Below are positions 10,756 through 21,477 of a DNA stretch of 64,000 nucleotides, piece after piece (position 1 is the first letter of the stretch; each line of letters begins with the position of its first letter). The position numbers were made by a program, and so were the translations under genes. Location: the NCBI RefSeq assembly GCF_000185385.1, contig NZ_GL622296.1, forward strand, positions 227,031 through 291,030, in the 5' to 3' direction. The DNA is from Lachnoanaerobaculum saburreum DSM 3986 (GTDB taxonomy: Bacteria > Bacillota > Clostridia > Lachnospirales > Lachnospiraceae). Under the pieces are notes generated by a model. The model saw nothing but the letters and a program-made list of their open reading frames with translations, made no database searches and was not told the origin of the DNA.

Positions 10756-10870
10756 TTCCATTCTCCTCTTAAAAATATATATCAAAAGATATAACTTAAA
10801 ACATCTTGTACATTCTATCAATTTCTTAAATTTTAAGCAAGGTATGATTTTAAGATACATTTGAATAACA

Positions 10871-10898
10871 CTAAAAAAGCACCCGACTCGGGTGCTTT
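10871..10898 (-). terminator. Terminator of the beta-helix surface protein gene
   Basis: Arms AAAGCACCC (10876-10884) and GGGTGCTTT (10890-10898) form a perfect hairpin with a G-C extension. On the minus strand a run of Ts follows. It lies about 145 bases downstream of the minus-strand gene ending at 11043. The upstream region of the cotransporter gene is on its other side. Confidence 0.85.
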
Positions 10899-11042
10899 CT
10901 TAAGGATTTCTATATATAGGATTCATTGTAAGTGCTTCTTTATGATGATGTAATCTTATCACACTTCACCGTAAAATAATTGAAATACTGTTAAACTTAT
11001 TATGAATTATTTCTTAAATATATAAACAGTTTTAAATTAAAT

Positions 11043-13769
11043 TTACTCCTTTGAGACACTCTCATCCCAGCTTCCGTCCGCTTTAAGTAGATAACCGTCC
11101 GGTGTTCTCCTGCTCTTAAGCATTCTTCCCTGTGTACCGTCGGAAACTGTATTAAAATAATACCACTTATTGTCGATTTGATGCCATCCTACACGCATAG
11201 CACCCTTGGTACCGTCAGATATATGATTCAGATAATACCATTCCCCACTCGCATCTTTAAGCCATCCGCTTCTCATTGCGCCTGAACCGTCCATAAAATA
11301 CCATCTTCCGTCAACATTTGCCCAGCCGGTCACCATCTCTTCTCTATCGTTTAAAAGATACCAATTTTCTAAGATATATGCCCATGCGGATTTTGCCCGT
11401 GAACCGTCAACTTCAAGTCGCCATATGTTTCCTTCCTTTTTCCAACTGCCCTGACTATATACTTTACCGCCTGTTTGAATATAAGAGTAGGAATTGGATG
11501 AAGCACCACCATTCTTTAGCCCGGTACTTCTGCGACTATGTGAAGAAGATCCTGAATCTCTGCCACCTGAGCTTCCTAAACTGTCTCTTTTGCTGCGTTC
11601 CGGTACAGACGGTGTTGAGACACCGGTATTGTTTGTTACTCCGTTATTATTTGCTGCTCCGGTGTTATTAGTCGCTCCGTTATTATTTGCTGCTCCGGTG
11701 TTATTAGTTGTTCCGTTATTATTTGCTGCTCCGGTGTTATTAGTTGTTCCGTTATTGTTTGCTGTTCCGGTATTATTAGTCGCTCCGTTATTGTTTGTTG
11801 TTCCCGACTGTACCTGCAAAGTAAAGTTTTCTGTACAGACCCAGCCTCCTGAATCAGTCGCCCTTACCTGCAAATAGATACTTGACTCTGTAGCGGCATC
11901 TACACTCACACCCTCTTTTAACTTAAGCATACCGTCAGAACTTACTTCAAAACGTGAATCACTTAAAGTATAGGTATGTGTATCGCCTACATTAAGATCA
12001 ATAGTTGTAAGCTTTCCTACAACTTCACCGGGAATACCTGATGTAACTGTATTTTTGGAAAGAGTAATCTTTTTTGGAGGTTGATTCTTAGGTTTTGTCA
12101 CCTCTATTGTAAAGGCTTTTGTAAAAGAAGCACCAAGTGCATCTGTCGCCGTTACATTAAGAGTTATTGTTCCTATGGAACCGAACGGTATATAGTTGTC
12201 TCCTTTCAAACGCAAGAGATTATCATATACAACTTCAAAGCGCTCATCATCAACAGTATATGTGTGTGAATCTCCGGCATCAGGATCTGTGGTGCTCAAA
12301 CGTCCCACTTCCGCCAGATATTCATTGCTGTAGATAAAAAGAGGATTGAGTGTGATATCTGTAGGTGCATGGTTTGCATAATTCACCGGCAGTGTAGGAG
12401 AACTTAGTGCATCTTCCGCATTTCCGGCTTTATCAGTATACTGAACCCTCACAGTAATCTTTTTTCCGGAGTCTGCTGCTGTAGGAATATAGCTTGACCC
12501 TGTTGCACTGTCAATTGCTGTTCCGTCTGCATACCACTGATAGGAAGAAATTGAAGATGCCGGAACAAGTATGGAATTATGAACATGAAGTTCTCCATAA
12601 TCGCCGTCATATACCTTGGCACTAAGTGTTTTTCCGGCATGTGCTATACCGAGAATATATACCGCAGACTTAAAGGTATTGTTTTGAACTGTATTACTGC
12701 TCTCTCCTGTGCTGTCAACGATATTTCCTCCATATACAGTGTTTTCGCTGACTTTGACATTACTTGTTGAATAGCGTCCGTTATTGCGAAGCCTGATACC
12801 CCAATGTATATCGATTTCTGTTATGGTTTGATCATTATAAACTTTATTACCTGTAACCAGACCGCCTTTTAATCCTACCAGATTTACTCCGTATATATTA
12901 TCACGAACAGTATTGTCGGCAAATGTAATATTTGCTGCAACACTGTTTGCATACTGATTGCTTACCACAAAGCCTGTAGTGTTCCCTTCAAATAAACAGC
13001 CACGTATTTCAATATCTTTTGCAATCGGATAATCTCCCTCAGGCTCAATATCAATTCCCGACTTTGGAGGTGTACCGTCAGAACGTTTAAACTCAGATTC
13101 AAGTATTTTAACATTCTGACCGCCTACAATCGACATTCCCTGACGACGGTTATGATCACAAATAACTTTGTAAATAGTAATATTTTTACTGTTTTCTCCT
13201 AAAAATACTCCGTCTCCCCAAAATTCACCGGCATACAAATCTTCAATAACCACATTTGTAGCATCAGTGATTCGGACACCGTATCCGGTCTGTCCAAGAT
13301 TTCCGATATGATTATCACGGTCACCGATTAATCTACCCCCTATTATATGTACATTGTCAACATGTGTGATACTGAACATCTGATAGGACTTCTCTCCGTT
13401 CGGAATCGCATAAAGTGTTGCACCGCTTGCAATACGTACAATAATATTGCTTTTAAGTACCAGTCCGGCTTTCTCATAGCTGTTTCCTGTCTGATACAAT
13501 GTGTTAATCATATAGTTTCCTGCCGGAATGTCTACGATTCCTCCACCTGCCGCAGAAACCGCATCAATAGCCCTTTGTATCGCCGCAGTATCATCACTGA
13601 CACCGTCTCCTGTTGCACCATAGGCTGCATCCTTAACATTTGCCACAAAACTTGTTACAGGATCAGGAACATAAACTCCTGTTGATGCCGATGCTTTTTG
13701 TGAAAAGATAAACAGAAAACAAACCACTATTGACATAAAGCATACAGACCGATTTCTTTTAAAGATCAT
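11043..13769 (-). CDS. Secreted pectate-lyase-like beta-helix protein with cadherin-like domains and cell-wall-binding repeats
   Basis: This large surface protein has 908 residues. Its parts, in order, are: a signal peptide (about 1-28, ending at ASA); a Pectate_lyase_3-type start (AAYGATGDGVSDDTAAIQRA, about 48-70) with right-handed parallel beta-helix coils to about 370; an Ig-like segment that includes SYQWYADGTAI; two cadherin-like domains, each with an LSTTD- or LTTID-like opening followed by a HTYT...RFEV core (about 470-655); an Asn/Gly/Thr repeat linker (about 656-716); a basic Ser/Arg stretch; and three or more choline-binding-type repeats (GWANVDGRWYFMDGSGAM, then GWLK and GWHQ copies) that should hold it to the wall. 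The fold suggests polysaccharide lyase or hydrolase activity, or adhesion, but I see no clear catalytic set. It stands alone, with its own terminator. Confidence 0.85.
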   Translation of the reverse strand: MIFKRNRSVCFMSIVVCFLFIFSQKASASTGVYVPDPVTSFVANVKDAAYGATGDGVSDDTAAIQRAIDAVSAAGGGIVDIPAGNYMINTLYQTGNSYEKAGLVLKSNIIVRIASGATLYAIPNGEKSYQMFSITHVDNVHIIGGRLIGDRDNHIGNLGQTGYGVRITDATNVVIEDLYAGEFWGDGVFLGENSKNITIYKVICDHNRRQGMSIVGGQNVKILESEFKRSDGTPPKSGIDIEPEGDYPIAKDIEIRGCLFEGNTTGFVVSNQYANSVAANITFADNTVRDNIYGVNLVGLKGGLVTGNKVYNDQTITEIDIHWGIRLRNNGRYSTSNVKVSENTVYGGNIVDSTGESSNTVQNNTFKSAVYILGIAHAGKTLSAKVYDGDYGELHVHNSILVPASSISSYQWYADGTAIDSATGSSYIPTAADSGKKITVRVQYTDKAGNAEDALSSPTLPVNYANHAPTDITLNPLFIYSNEYLAEVGRLSTTDPDAGDSHTYTVDDERFEVVYDNLLRLKGDNYIPFGSIGTITLNVTATDALGASFTKAFTIEVTKPKNQPPKKITLSKNTVTSGIPGEVVGKLTTIDLNVGDTHTYTLSDSRFEVSSDGMLKLKEGVSVDAATESSIYLQVRATDSGGWVCTENFTLQVQSGTTNNNGATNNTGTANNNGTTNNTGAANNNGTTNNTGAANNNGATNNTGAANNNGVTNNTGVSTPSVPERSKRDSLGSSGGRDSGSSSHSRRSTGLKNGGASSNSYSYIQTGGKVYSQGSWKKEGNIWRLEVDGSRAKSAWAYILENWYLLNDREEMVTGWANVDGRWYFMDGSGAMRSGWLKDASGEWYYLNHISDGTKGAMRVGWHQIDNKWYYFNTVSDGTQGRMLKSRRTPDGYLLKADGSWDESVSKE
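11622..11802 (-). repeat. 36-bp tandem repeat coding an Asn/Gly/Thr linker
   Basis: About five copies of a 36-bp unit encode the 12-residue pattern N-N-N-G-x-T-N-N-T-G-x-A between the cadherin-like domains and the wall-binding repeats. Copies are nearly identical at DNA level, with changes mainly at the x codons, which suggests recent expansion and likely copy-number variation between strains. Confidence 0.93.
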
Positions 13770-13818
13770 ATTAACTTATCCCCTTTAATTTCTTATATTT
13801 CTAAAAAATATGCAGATC

Positions 13819-15090
13819 TTATTTTAAATATTTATCCATTATATTACAAAAATCAAAGGTTGCAAAATAGTCTTTATCGGTCTCCGCTCTTCTTATCATC
13901 TTCACACTTCCATCCTCCTGTAAGAGTAACTCCGCAGACCTAAGCTTACCGTTGTAATTATATCCCATTGCAAAGCCATGTGCTCCCGTATCATGAATAT
14001 AGATATAATCTCCCTTTTCTATCTTCGGCAACTTCCTGTCTATAGCAAACTTATCATTATTCTCACAAAGTGAACCCACCACATCATAGACCTCACTTGC
14101 TTTCTCATTTTCCTTACCGAGAACTGTAAGATGATGGTAAGCTCCGTACATAGCAGGACGCATCAGATTACTGGCACATGCATCCACACCGATGTAATGC
14201 TTATATATATTCTTCTCATGTATCGCCTCTGTTATTAAAGCACCATATGGTGCAAGCATATATCTTCCAAGCTCTGTAAATATGGCTACATCCATGATAG
14301 CGTTTGCCTCAAGCACTTCTTCATACGCCTTCTTTACACCATTTGATATTTCAAAAATATCATTCGGCTCACTGTCGGGAGTATAAGGTATGCCGATACC
14401 TCCTGACAGATTGATAAACTCCACATTGATACCTGTTTCATTCTTTATCCTTACTGCAAACTCAAACAGCTCTCTTGCAAGTTTGGGATAATACTCATTT
14501 GTTACAGTATTGCTGGCAAGAAATGCATGAATACCGAAATGCTTTACACCCTTTGACTGCATTATCTTAAAGGCCTCTATAAGCTGATCGGGAGTCATTC
14601 CATACTTTGCATCTCCCGGATTATCCATTATACCGTTTGACATAGTAAAGACTCCACCCGGATTATATCTTGCACACATAGTCTTGGGCAACTTGCCGCA
14701 TACCTCTTCCACATACTTAATATGTGTTATGTCATCCAAGTTTATTATCGCTCCAAGGTCGTTTGCAAACTTAAACTCCTCAATAGGGGTCTCATTTGAT
14801 GAAAACATTATATCTTTGCCGCTAAATCCACAGGCATCCGACATCTCAAGCTCAACCATGGAAGAGCAGTCCACACCACATCCATATTCCTTTAATATAT
14901 TCATTATAAAAGGATTCGGAGTGGCCTTCACCGCAAAATACTCTTTAAAACCTTTATTCCAGCCAAATGCCTCGTTTAATCTCTTGGCATTTTCTCTGAT
15001 TCCCTTCTCATCATATATATGCCATGGTGTAGGATATGTCTTTACAATTTCCTTTACCTGTTCCAATGTCAAAAATGGTATCTTTTGCAT
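13819..15090 (-). CDS. lysA: Diaminopimelate decarboxylase
   Basis: This PLP enzyme (423 residues, alanine-racemase-like fold III) makes L-lysine from meso-diaminopimelate. The PLP lysine is Lys55 in YFAVKATPNP. CGVDCSSMVELE, the glycine-rich NLSGGIGIPY, the FTELGRY segment and the dimer-site Cys in VGSLCENND are all family features. Length is normal, and the ATG at 15090 has an AAGGAAG-like site. It begins only 12 bases after the gyrA stop on the same strand with no terminator between, so it is probably the last gene of a gyrB-gyrA-lysA transcript. Carboxynorspermidine decarboxylase is a related alternative but is usually shorter and diverges at these motifs. Confidence 0.9.
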   Translation of the reverse strand: MQKIPFLTLEQVKEIVKTYPTPWHIYDEKGIRENAKRLNEAFGWNKGFKEYFAVKATPNPFIMNILKEYGCGVDCSSMVELEMSDACGFSGKDIMFSSNETPIEEFKFANDLGAIINLDDITHIKYVEEVCGKLPKTMCARYNPGGVFTMSNGIMDNPGDAKYGMTPDQLIEAFKIMQSKGVKHFGIHAFLASNTVTNEYYPKLARELFEFAVRIKNETGINVEFINLSGGIGIPYTPDSEPNDIFEISNGVKKAYEEVLEANAIMDVAIFTELGRYMLAPYGALITEAIHEKNIYKHYIGVDACASNLMRPAMYGAYHHLTVLGKENEKASEVYDVVGSLCENNDKFAIDRKLPKIEKGDYIYIHDTGAHGFAMGYNYNGKLRSAELLLQEDGSVKMIRRAETDKDYFATFDFCNIMDKYLK

Positions 15091-15102
15091 TTTACTTCCT
15101 TT

Positions 15103-17577
15103 CTATTCATTGCTCTCTTCATCAGATTCGGTATTTTTTTCTTCTCTGATCTTTGCAATGCTTGCAATCTTGGTATCACTTTCTCTGTCTACGTTCATAA
15201 GCTTCACTCCGCTGGCTGTTCTGCCCAGTATTGATATTCCGCTGACCTCTATTCTGATAATAATTCCCTCAGTAGTTATCAATAAAATCTCTCTGTCTTC
15301 ATTTACCAACTTTGCACCGACAAGCTTACCTGTCTTTTCATTATCCTTATAACATATGATACCTTTACCGCCTCTGTTTTGGACTTTAAACTCAGATATC
15401 TTTGTTCTCTTTCCATATCCATACTCAGAAACAAGAAGCAAATATTCCCCTTGAGATGCCAGTTGCATTCCTATGACTTCATCACCTGTATTCAGTCTCA
15501 TACCACGAACACCTGTTGCACCTCTACCCACAGCCCTTATATCCTTGTCATTGATTCTGATGCACATACCGTACTTTGAAACAATGATAAGATCATCATC
15601 ACCATGAGTAACTTTTACTTCTATCAGCTCGTCATCCTCTGTGAGGTTGATAGCCGCAAGTCCGTTCTTTCTAATATTGTCAAATAAGTTTATTTGACAT
15701 TTCTTTATAGTACCGTTTTTTGTAACCATAAAGAGATAGCCGTCATTTGATTTTGCTTCACTTGGGATTATCGCGGAAATCTTCTCATCAGGCTGTAACT
15801 GCAATAAATTTACTATTGCAATACCTCTTGCGGTCCTTGAAGCCTCAGGAATCTTATATCCCTTGATAGTATAAACCCTACCTTTATTGGTAAAGAAGTA
15901 TATATCATTGTGAGTGGTTGACATAACAATATCTTCAATAAAGTCATCATCAATGGTCTGCATACCCTTGATGCCCTTACCGCCTCTGTTTTGAACATTG
16001 AAATTGTCAGGACTCATCCTCTTTATATATCCGAGCTTTGTCATTGCGATGATAATATCTTCTTTTTGTATAAGATCCTCATCCTCCATATCATCATCCT
16101 GCATAAAGCCTGTCCTTCTGTCATCCTTGTACTTATCTTCAACTACAAGGATTTCTTCTTTTATAAGTGTAAGCAATTTTTTCTCATCTGCAAGTATTCC
16201 TTCAAAATACTCTATCTTTGCAAGCAGCTCATTGTACTCGGATTCAAGTCTTTCTCTTTCAAGTCCTGTAAGAGCTCTCAGACGCATATCCACTATCGCC
16301 TGTGCCTGTACATCAGAAAGTCCGAATCTCTTTATAAGCTCTTCCTTGGCAATATTTACATTTGCACTGCCTCTGATAATCTTTATGATTTCATCAATAT
16401 TGTCAAGGGCAATCAGCAGTCCCTCTAAGATATGAGCTCTCTCTTTTGCTTTGTTTAACTCATACTTGGTTCTTCTGGTAACGACATCTTCCTGATGAGC
16501 CAGATAGTACTGAAGCATTTGCAAGATATTTAATACTTTAGGCTGATTGTCAACCAAAGCCAGCATATTTACACCGAATGTATCCTGTAACTGTGTATGC
16601 TTATACAATCTGTTTAATATAATATTGGCATTCACATCTTTTCTAAGTTCTATTACAACTCTCATTCCTTCACGGTTTGACTCATCTCTCAGATCTGTGA
16701 TACCGTCTATTCTCTTATCTTTTACAAGTTCTGCAATCTTTTCAATAAGTTTTGCCTTATTTACAAGGTATGGAAGCTCACTGACCACAATCCTGCTCTT
16801 GCCGTTTGACATAGACTCTATTTCAGTGACCGCTCTTACCTTTATCTTTCCTCTACCTGTAGTATATGCCTCTTTAATACCTCTAAGCCCTAATATATTG
16901 GCACCGGTAGGAAAATCCGGCCCTTTTATAATGCTGATTATCTCATCAATAGTGGTATCTTTATCTTCTATCTTATTATCTATCAGCCTTACTACCGCAT
17001 CTATCACCTCTTTAATATTATGTGGCGGAATATTTGTAGCCATACCTACCGCAATACCTGTAGTACCGTTTACCAAAAGATTTGGAAATCTTGACGGCAA
17101 CACTGTAGGTTCTTTTTCAGTCTCGTCAAAGTTCGGAGCAAAGTCTACAGTATCCTTATTGATATCGGCAAGCATCTCCATAGCAATCTTTGAGAGTCTT
17201 GCCTCCGTATATCTCATGGCGGCCGCACCGTCACCGTCCACAGAGCCGAAATTTCCATGCCCGTCCACAAGAGTATATCTCATAGACCAGTCCTGCGCCA
17301 TATTTACAAGTGCCCCATATATTGATGAGTCTCCATGCGGGTGATATTTACCCATTGTATCTCCGACAATACGAGCACATTTTCTATGCGGTTTATCAGG
17401 TCCGTTATTCAGTTCTATCATAGAAAACAGCACTCTTCTTTGAACCGGCTTTAATCCGTCTCTTACATCCGGAAGTGCTCTTGCTGCAATAACACTCATT
17501 GCATAGTCAATATATGACTTTTCCATGGTTTTCTTTAAGTCGATCTCATTAAACTTGTCGAAAACATTTGGTTCCAT
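15103..17577 (-). CDS. gyrA: DNA gyrase subunit A
   Basis: The 824-residue subunit is the breakage-reunion half of gyrase. The catalytic tyrosine is Tyr123 in AAMRYTEARL. The winged-helix region and quinolone-determining stretch run from about residue 66 to 107. The C-terminal domain has six beta-pinwheel blades and includes the gyrase-specific GyrA box (QNRGGKGI, seen twice), which separates it from ParC. At the position matching E. coli Ser83 it has Ser84, while the position matching Asp87 is Gly88. It follows gyrB by 16 bases and precedes lysA by 12. The very acidic C-terminal tail is usual. Confidence 0.98.
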   Translation of the reverse strand: MEPNVFDKFNEIDLKKTMEKSYIDYAMSVIAARALPDVRDGLKPVQRRVLFSMIELNNGPDKPHRKCARIVGDTMGKYHPHGDSSIYGALVNMAQDWSMRYTLVDGHGNFGSVDGDGAAAMRYTEARLSKIAMEMLADINKDTVDFAPNFDETEKEPTVLPSRFPNLLVNGTTGIAVGMATNIPPHNIKEVIDAVVRLIDNKIEDKDTTIDEIISIIKGPDFPTGANILGLRGIKEAYTTGRGKIKVRAVTEIESMSNGKSRIVVSELPYLVNKAKLIEKIAELVKDKRIDGITDLRDESNREGMRVVIELRKDVNANIILNRLYKHTQLQDTFGVNMLALVDNQPKVLNILQMLQYYLAHQEDVVTRRTKYELNKAKERAHILEGLLIALDNIDEIIKIIRGSANVNIAKEELIKRFGLSDVQAQAIVDMRLRALTGLERERLESEYNELLAKIEYFEGILADEKKLLTLIKEEILVVEDKYKDDRRTGFMQDDDMEDEDLIQKEDIIIAMTKLGYIKRMSPDNFNVQNRGGKGIKGMQTIDDDFIEDIVMSTTHNDIYFFTNKGRVYTIKGYKIPEASRTARGIAIVNLLQLQPDEKISAIIPSEAKSNDGYLFMVTKNGTIKKCQINLFDNIRKNGLAAINLTEDDELIEVKVTHGDDDLIIVSKYGMCIRINDKDIRAVGRGATGVRGMRLNTGDEVIGMQLASQGEYLLLVSEYGYGKRTKISEFKVQNRGGKGIICYKDNEKTGKLVGAKLVNEDREILLITTEGIIIRIEVSGISILGRTASGVKLMNVDRESDTKIASIAKIREEKNTESDEESNE

Positions 17578-17593
17578 ACTTTAACCTACCTTT

Positions 17594-19561
<1,968 letters not shown>

Positions 19562-19571
19562 TCATCGCTAT

Positions 19572-19600
19572 ATTATAACATTTTTTTTTGAAATATGAAA
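19572..19600 (-). promoter_or_regulatory. Probable gyrB promoter
   Basis: On the minus strand a perfect TATAAT (19577-19572) lies about 65 bases upstream of the gyrB ATG. The matching -35 (TTTCAT at 17 bases) is weak and separated by an A-tract, so the assignment rests mainly on the -10. Confidence 0.45.
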
Positions 19601-19613
19601 CACCATATAATAA

Positions 19614-19639
19614 GAAAAAAGAGGTGCCGCGCACCCCTC
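19614..19639 (-). terminator. Terminator after the SemiSWEET-like gene
   Basis: On the minus strand GAGGGGTGC and GCACCTC pair, with one bulged base, around a GCG loop and are followed by six Ts. It insulates the upstream dnaA-recF and SemiSWEET transcripts from gyrB. Confidence 0.78.
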
Positions 19640-19651
19640 AAATATACATTA

Positions 19652-19915
19652 TTACAAAGCTGTTATAAAAGTCAAAAATCCGAAAACTACACCTGCCGCA
19701 TTCGGTATAATAAGTATATAATCTATTTTATACTCATTGGTTAATCCGTATATAACCCATAATAAACAAGATACAGCCGCTACAAGCGGTTGTAGCGGCT
19801 GAGATTTTGCACCGCCTATATTTGCTATAATCTGTGGTATATAAGATAAAAATACTAAAACTCCGATAAATGCTCCGATTGATCCTATAAATGTATTAAT
19901 CTTCTTTTTGCTCAT
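19652..19915 (-). CDS. SemiSWEET / PQ-loop family small transporter
   Basis: This is an 87-residue protein with three predicted membrane helices and the PQ-loop signature SYIPQIIANI at the end of the first helix, the layout of a bacterial SemiSWEET half-transporter. Such proteins dimerise to move sugars, or other small solutes, along their gradient. The second and third helices carry the Trp-x-x-Tyr and Asn-x-x-Gly pattern (WVIYGLTN, IIPNAAGVVFG) that resembles the substrate-site Trp and Asn of the family. I use ATG 19915; an in-frame TTG at 19933 sits inside the GGAGG ribosome site. It is in its own transcription unit between recF and gyrB, an unusual neighbour for replication genes. Confidence 0.8.
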   Translation of the reverse strand: MSKKKINTFIGSIGAFIGVLVFLSYIPQIIANIGGAKSQPLQPLVAAVSCLLWVIYGLTNEYKIDYILIIPNAAGVVFGFLTFITAL

Positions 19916-20191
19916 TAAAAATATAACCTCCAAAATCAGTTTATAAATAGACCTATGTAAATCTATGGGCAGTACTATATCATAAAATTTTTAACGATGC
20001 AAATTTTAACTGAATTTTACAAAGATTTTAACATTATTTTTTATATATTACTTTAAAAAAAATTGTATAAATATATTAAAATTAAACAATTAATATATTT
20101 TCTCACTTATTTTGTATCTGTATAAAAATACATAAAGAAAAATGCATTTATGACTAATACAATTCTATTTACAAAATCTTTGTATACAATA

Positions 20192-21283
20192 TTATTTATA
20201 TTCAGATTCTTTTACAATACCGTTTGTTACATTAAACACCTTGCCGATATCCAAAGATTTATTCAAAAAATCTTCAACACCGGTACAGGTAATAAGGGTC
20301 TGTATATGCCTTATAGACTCAAGCAGATGACTTTGACGCTTGCCGTCCAGCTCTGATAACACATCATCAAGCAATAATACCGGAAACTCACCGTATCTGA
20401 CCTTAATAAGCTCTATCTCGGAAAGCTTGAGTGACAGTGCAAGGCTTCTTTGCTGCCCCTGTGAACCGAACTTCTTCAGATCCATTTCATTATTTAAAAA
20501 AAATGAAAAATCATCTCTATGCGGTCCGACATTTGTAGTCTTATACTTTATATCATTTGTCCTTGATTTTCTCAACTCGGCTTCAAAATTATCTTTTTCT
20601 ATATTTTTCTCATAGATTACTTTTATCTTCTCACCACCTGTAAGTCTTGAATGTATATCAAAAATAACTTCATTCAGCTTTTTTACAAACTCTTCTCTGT
20701 AAGAAATCAAATCCGTACCATACTTTATAAGCTGCATATCCCAGATGTCTAAAGTATCCTCCAAACCGGTCTTAAAACCTATTTCTTTAAGCAGTTTATT
20801 TCTTTGCTCAAGAACCTTATTATAAGTTACCAAGGTGGACACATAGACCTTATTCAGCTGACAAAGTTCCATATCTACAAAATTTCTTCTCTCCTTAGGA
20901 CTTCTCTTAATAATATTCAGATCCTCCGGTGAAAAAAACACTACATTACAGGTACCGAAAAGCTCACTCAGCTTTCTGATTGGAATGCCGTTAATGGCCA
21001 CTCCCTTAGCTTTGTTTTTCTTTATATGCATATCCATTCTGACAGACGCATCCATTCTCTTTATCATCAGTTTGATATGTGACTCACCTGCACCAAATCT
21101 TATTATATCCTTATCTTTACTACCTCTATGAGATTTTGAAGTGGTGGCAAGGTATATCGACTCCAAAATATTGGTCTTACCCTGTGCATTGTCGCCATAG
21201 AATATATTTACCCCGGTTGACAGTTTTATATTTAAATTCTCATAGTTTCTGTAGTCCTTAAGCTCCAATGATTCTATAATCAT
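20192..21283 (-). CDS. recF: DNA replication and repair protein RecF
   Basis: The 363-residue SMC-like ATPase helps load RecA at gaps during recombinational repair. It shows Walker A (GDNAQGKTN, near residue 30), the signature-like QGQQRSLALSLKLSEIE and Walker B (PVLLLDDVLSELD), with the N-terminal LELKDYRNYENL typical of RecF. The ATG at 21283 overlaps the 3' end of yaaA by 26 bases, so they are coupled. It ends the dnaA-dnaN-yaaA-recF series. About 275 bases of AT-rich DNA with no gene follow before the SemiSWEET gene. Confidence 0.97.
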   Translation of the reverse strand: MIIESLELKDYRNYENLNIKLSTGVNIFYGDNAQGKTNILESIYLATTSKSHRGSKDKDIIRFGAGESHIKLMIKRMDASVRMDMHIKKNKAKGVAINGIPIRKLSELFGTCNVVFFSPEDLNIIKRSPKERRNFVDMELCQLNKVYVSTLVTYNKVLEQRNKLLKEIGFKTGLEDTLDIWDMQLIKYGTDLISYREEFVKKLNEVIFDIHSRLTGGEKIKVIYEKNIEKDNFEAELRKSRTNDIKYKTTNVGPHRDDFSFFLNNEMDLKKFGSQGQQRSLALSLKLSEIELIKVRYGEFPVLLLDDVLSELDGKRQSHLLESIRHIQTLITCTGVEDFLNKSLDIGKVFNVTNGIVKESEYK

Positions 21284-21470
21284 TGTTTTCGTATGTGAAA
21301 ATATCGCCGTTTCTAAGCTTTTTGCCTCTTCTAAGCTCCACTTCGGAGTTTACCAAAACCTTACCGGCCTGTATTACCATCTTGGCTTCAGATCCCATAG
21401 ATACGGCACCTGCAAGCTTCATAGCCTGTTCCAACTTTATATACTCATCTCTGATTCTAACTTCCTGCAT
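21258..21470 (-). CDS. yaaA: S4-domain RNA-binding protein of the YaaA family
   Basis: This 70-residue S4 domain protein corresponds to the small gene that sits between dnaN and recF in many Firmicutes. The S4 core is visible as YIKLEQAMKLAGAVSMGSEAK and VLVNSEVELRRGKKLRNGD. I start at ATG 21470 (MQEVRIRDEYI), seven bases after dnaN; the upstream extension in frame overlaps dnaN and does not match the family. S4 domains bind structured RNA; B. subtilis YaaA is linked to ribosome assembly. It overlaps recF by 26 bases. Confidence 0.92.
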   Translation of the reverse strand: MQEVRIRDEYIKLEQAMKLAGAVSMGSEAKMVIQAGKVLVNSEVELRRGKKLRNGDIFTYENNDYRIIGA

Positions 21471-21477
21471 AATACCT

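Noticed and set aside
14684..15352. Plus-strand frame opposite lysA and gyrA
   Set aside because: Serine- and leucine-rich antisense shadow of strongly conserved genes.
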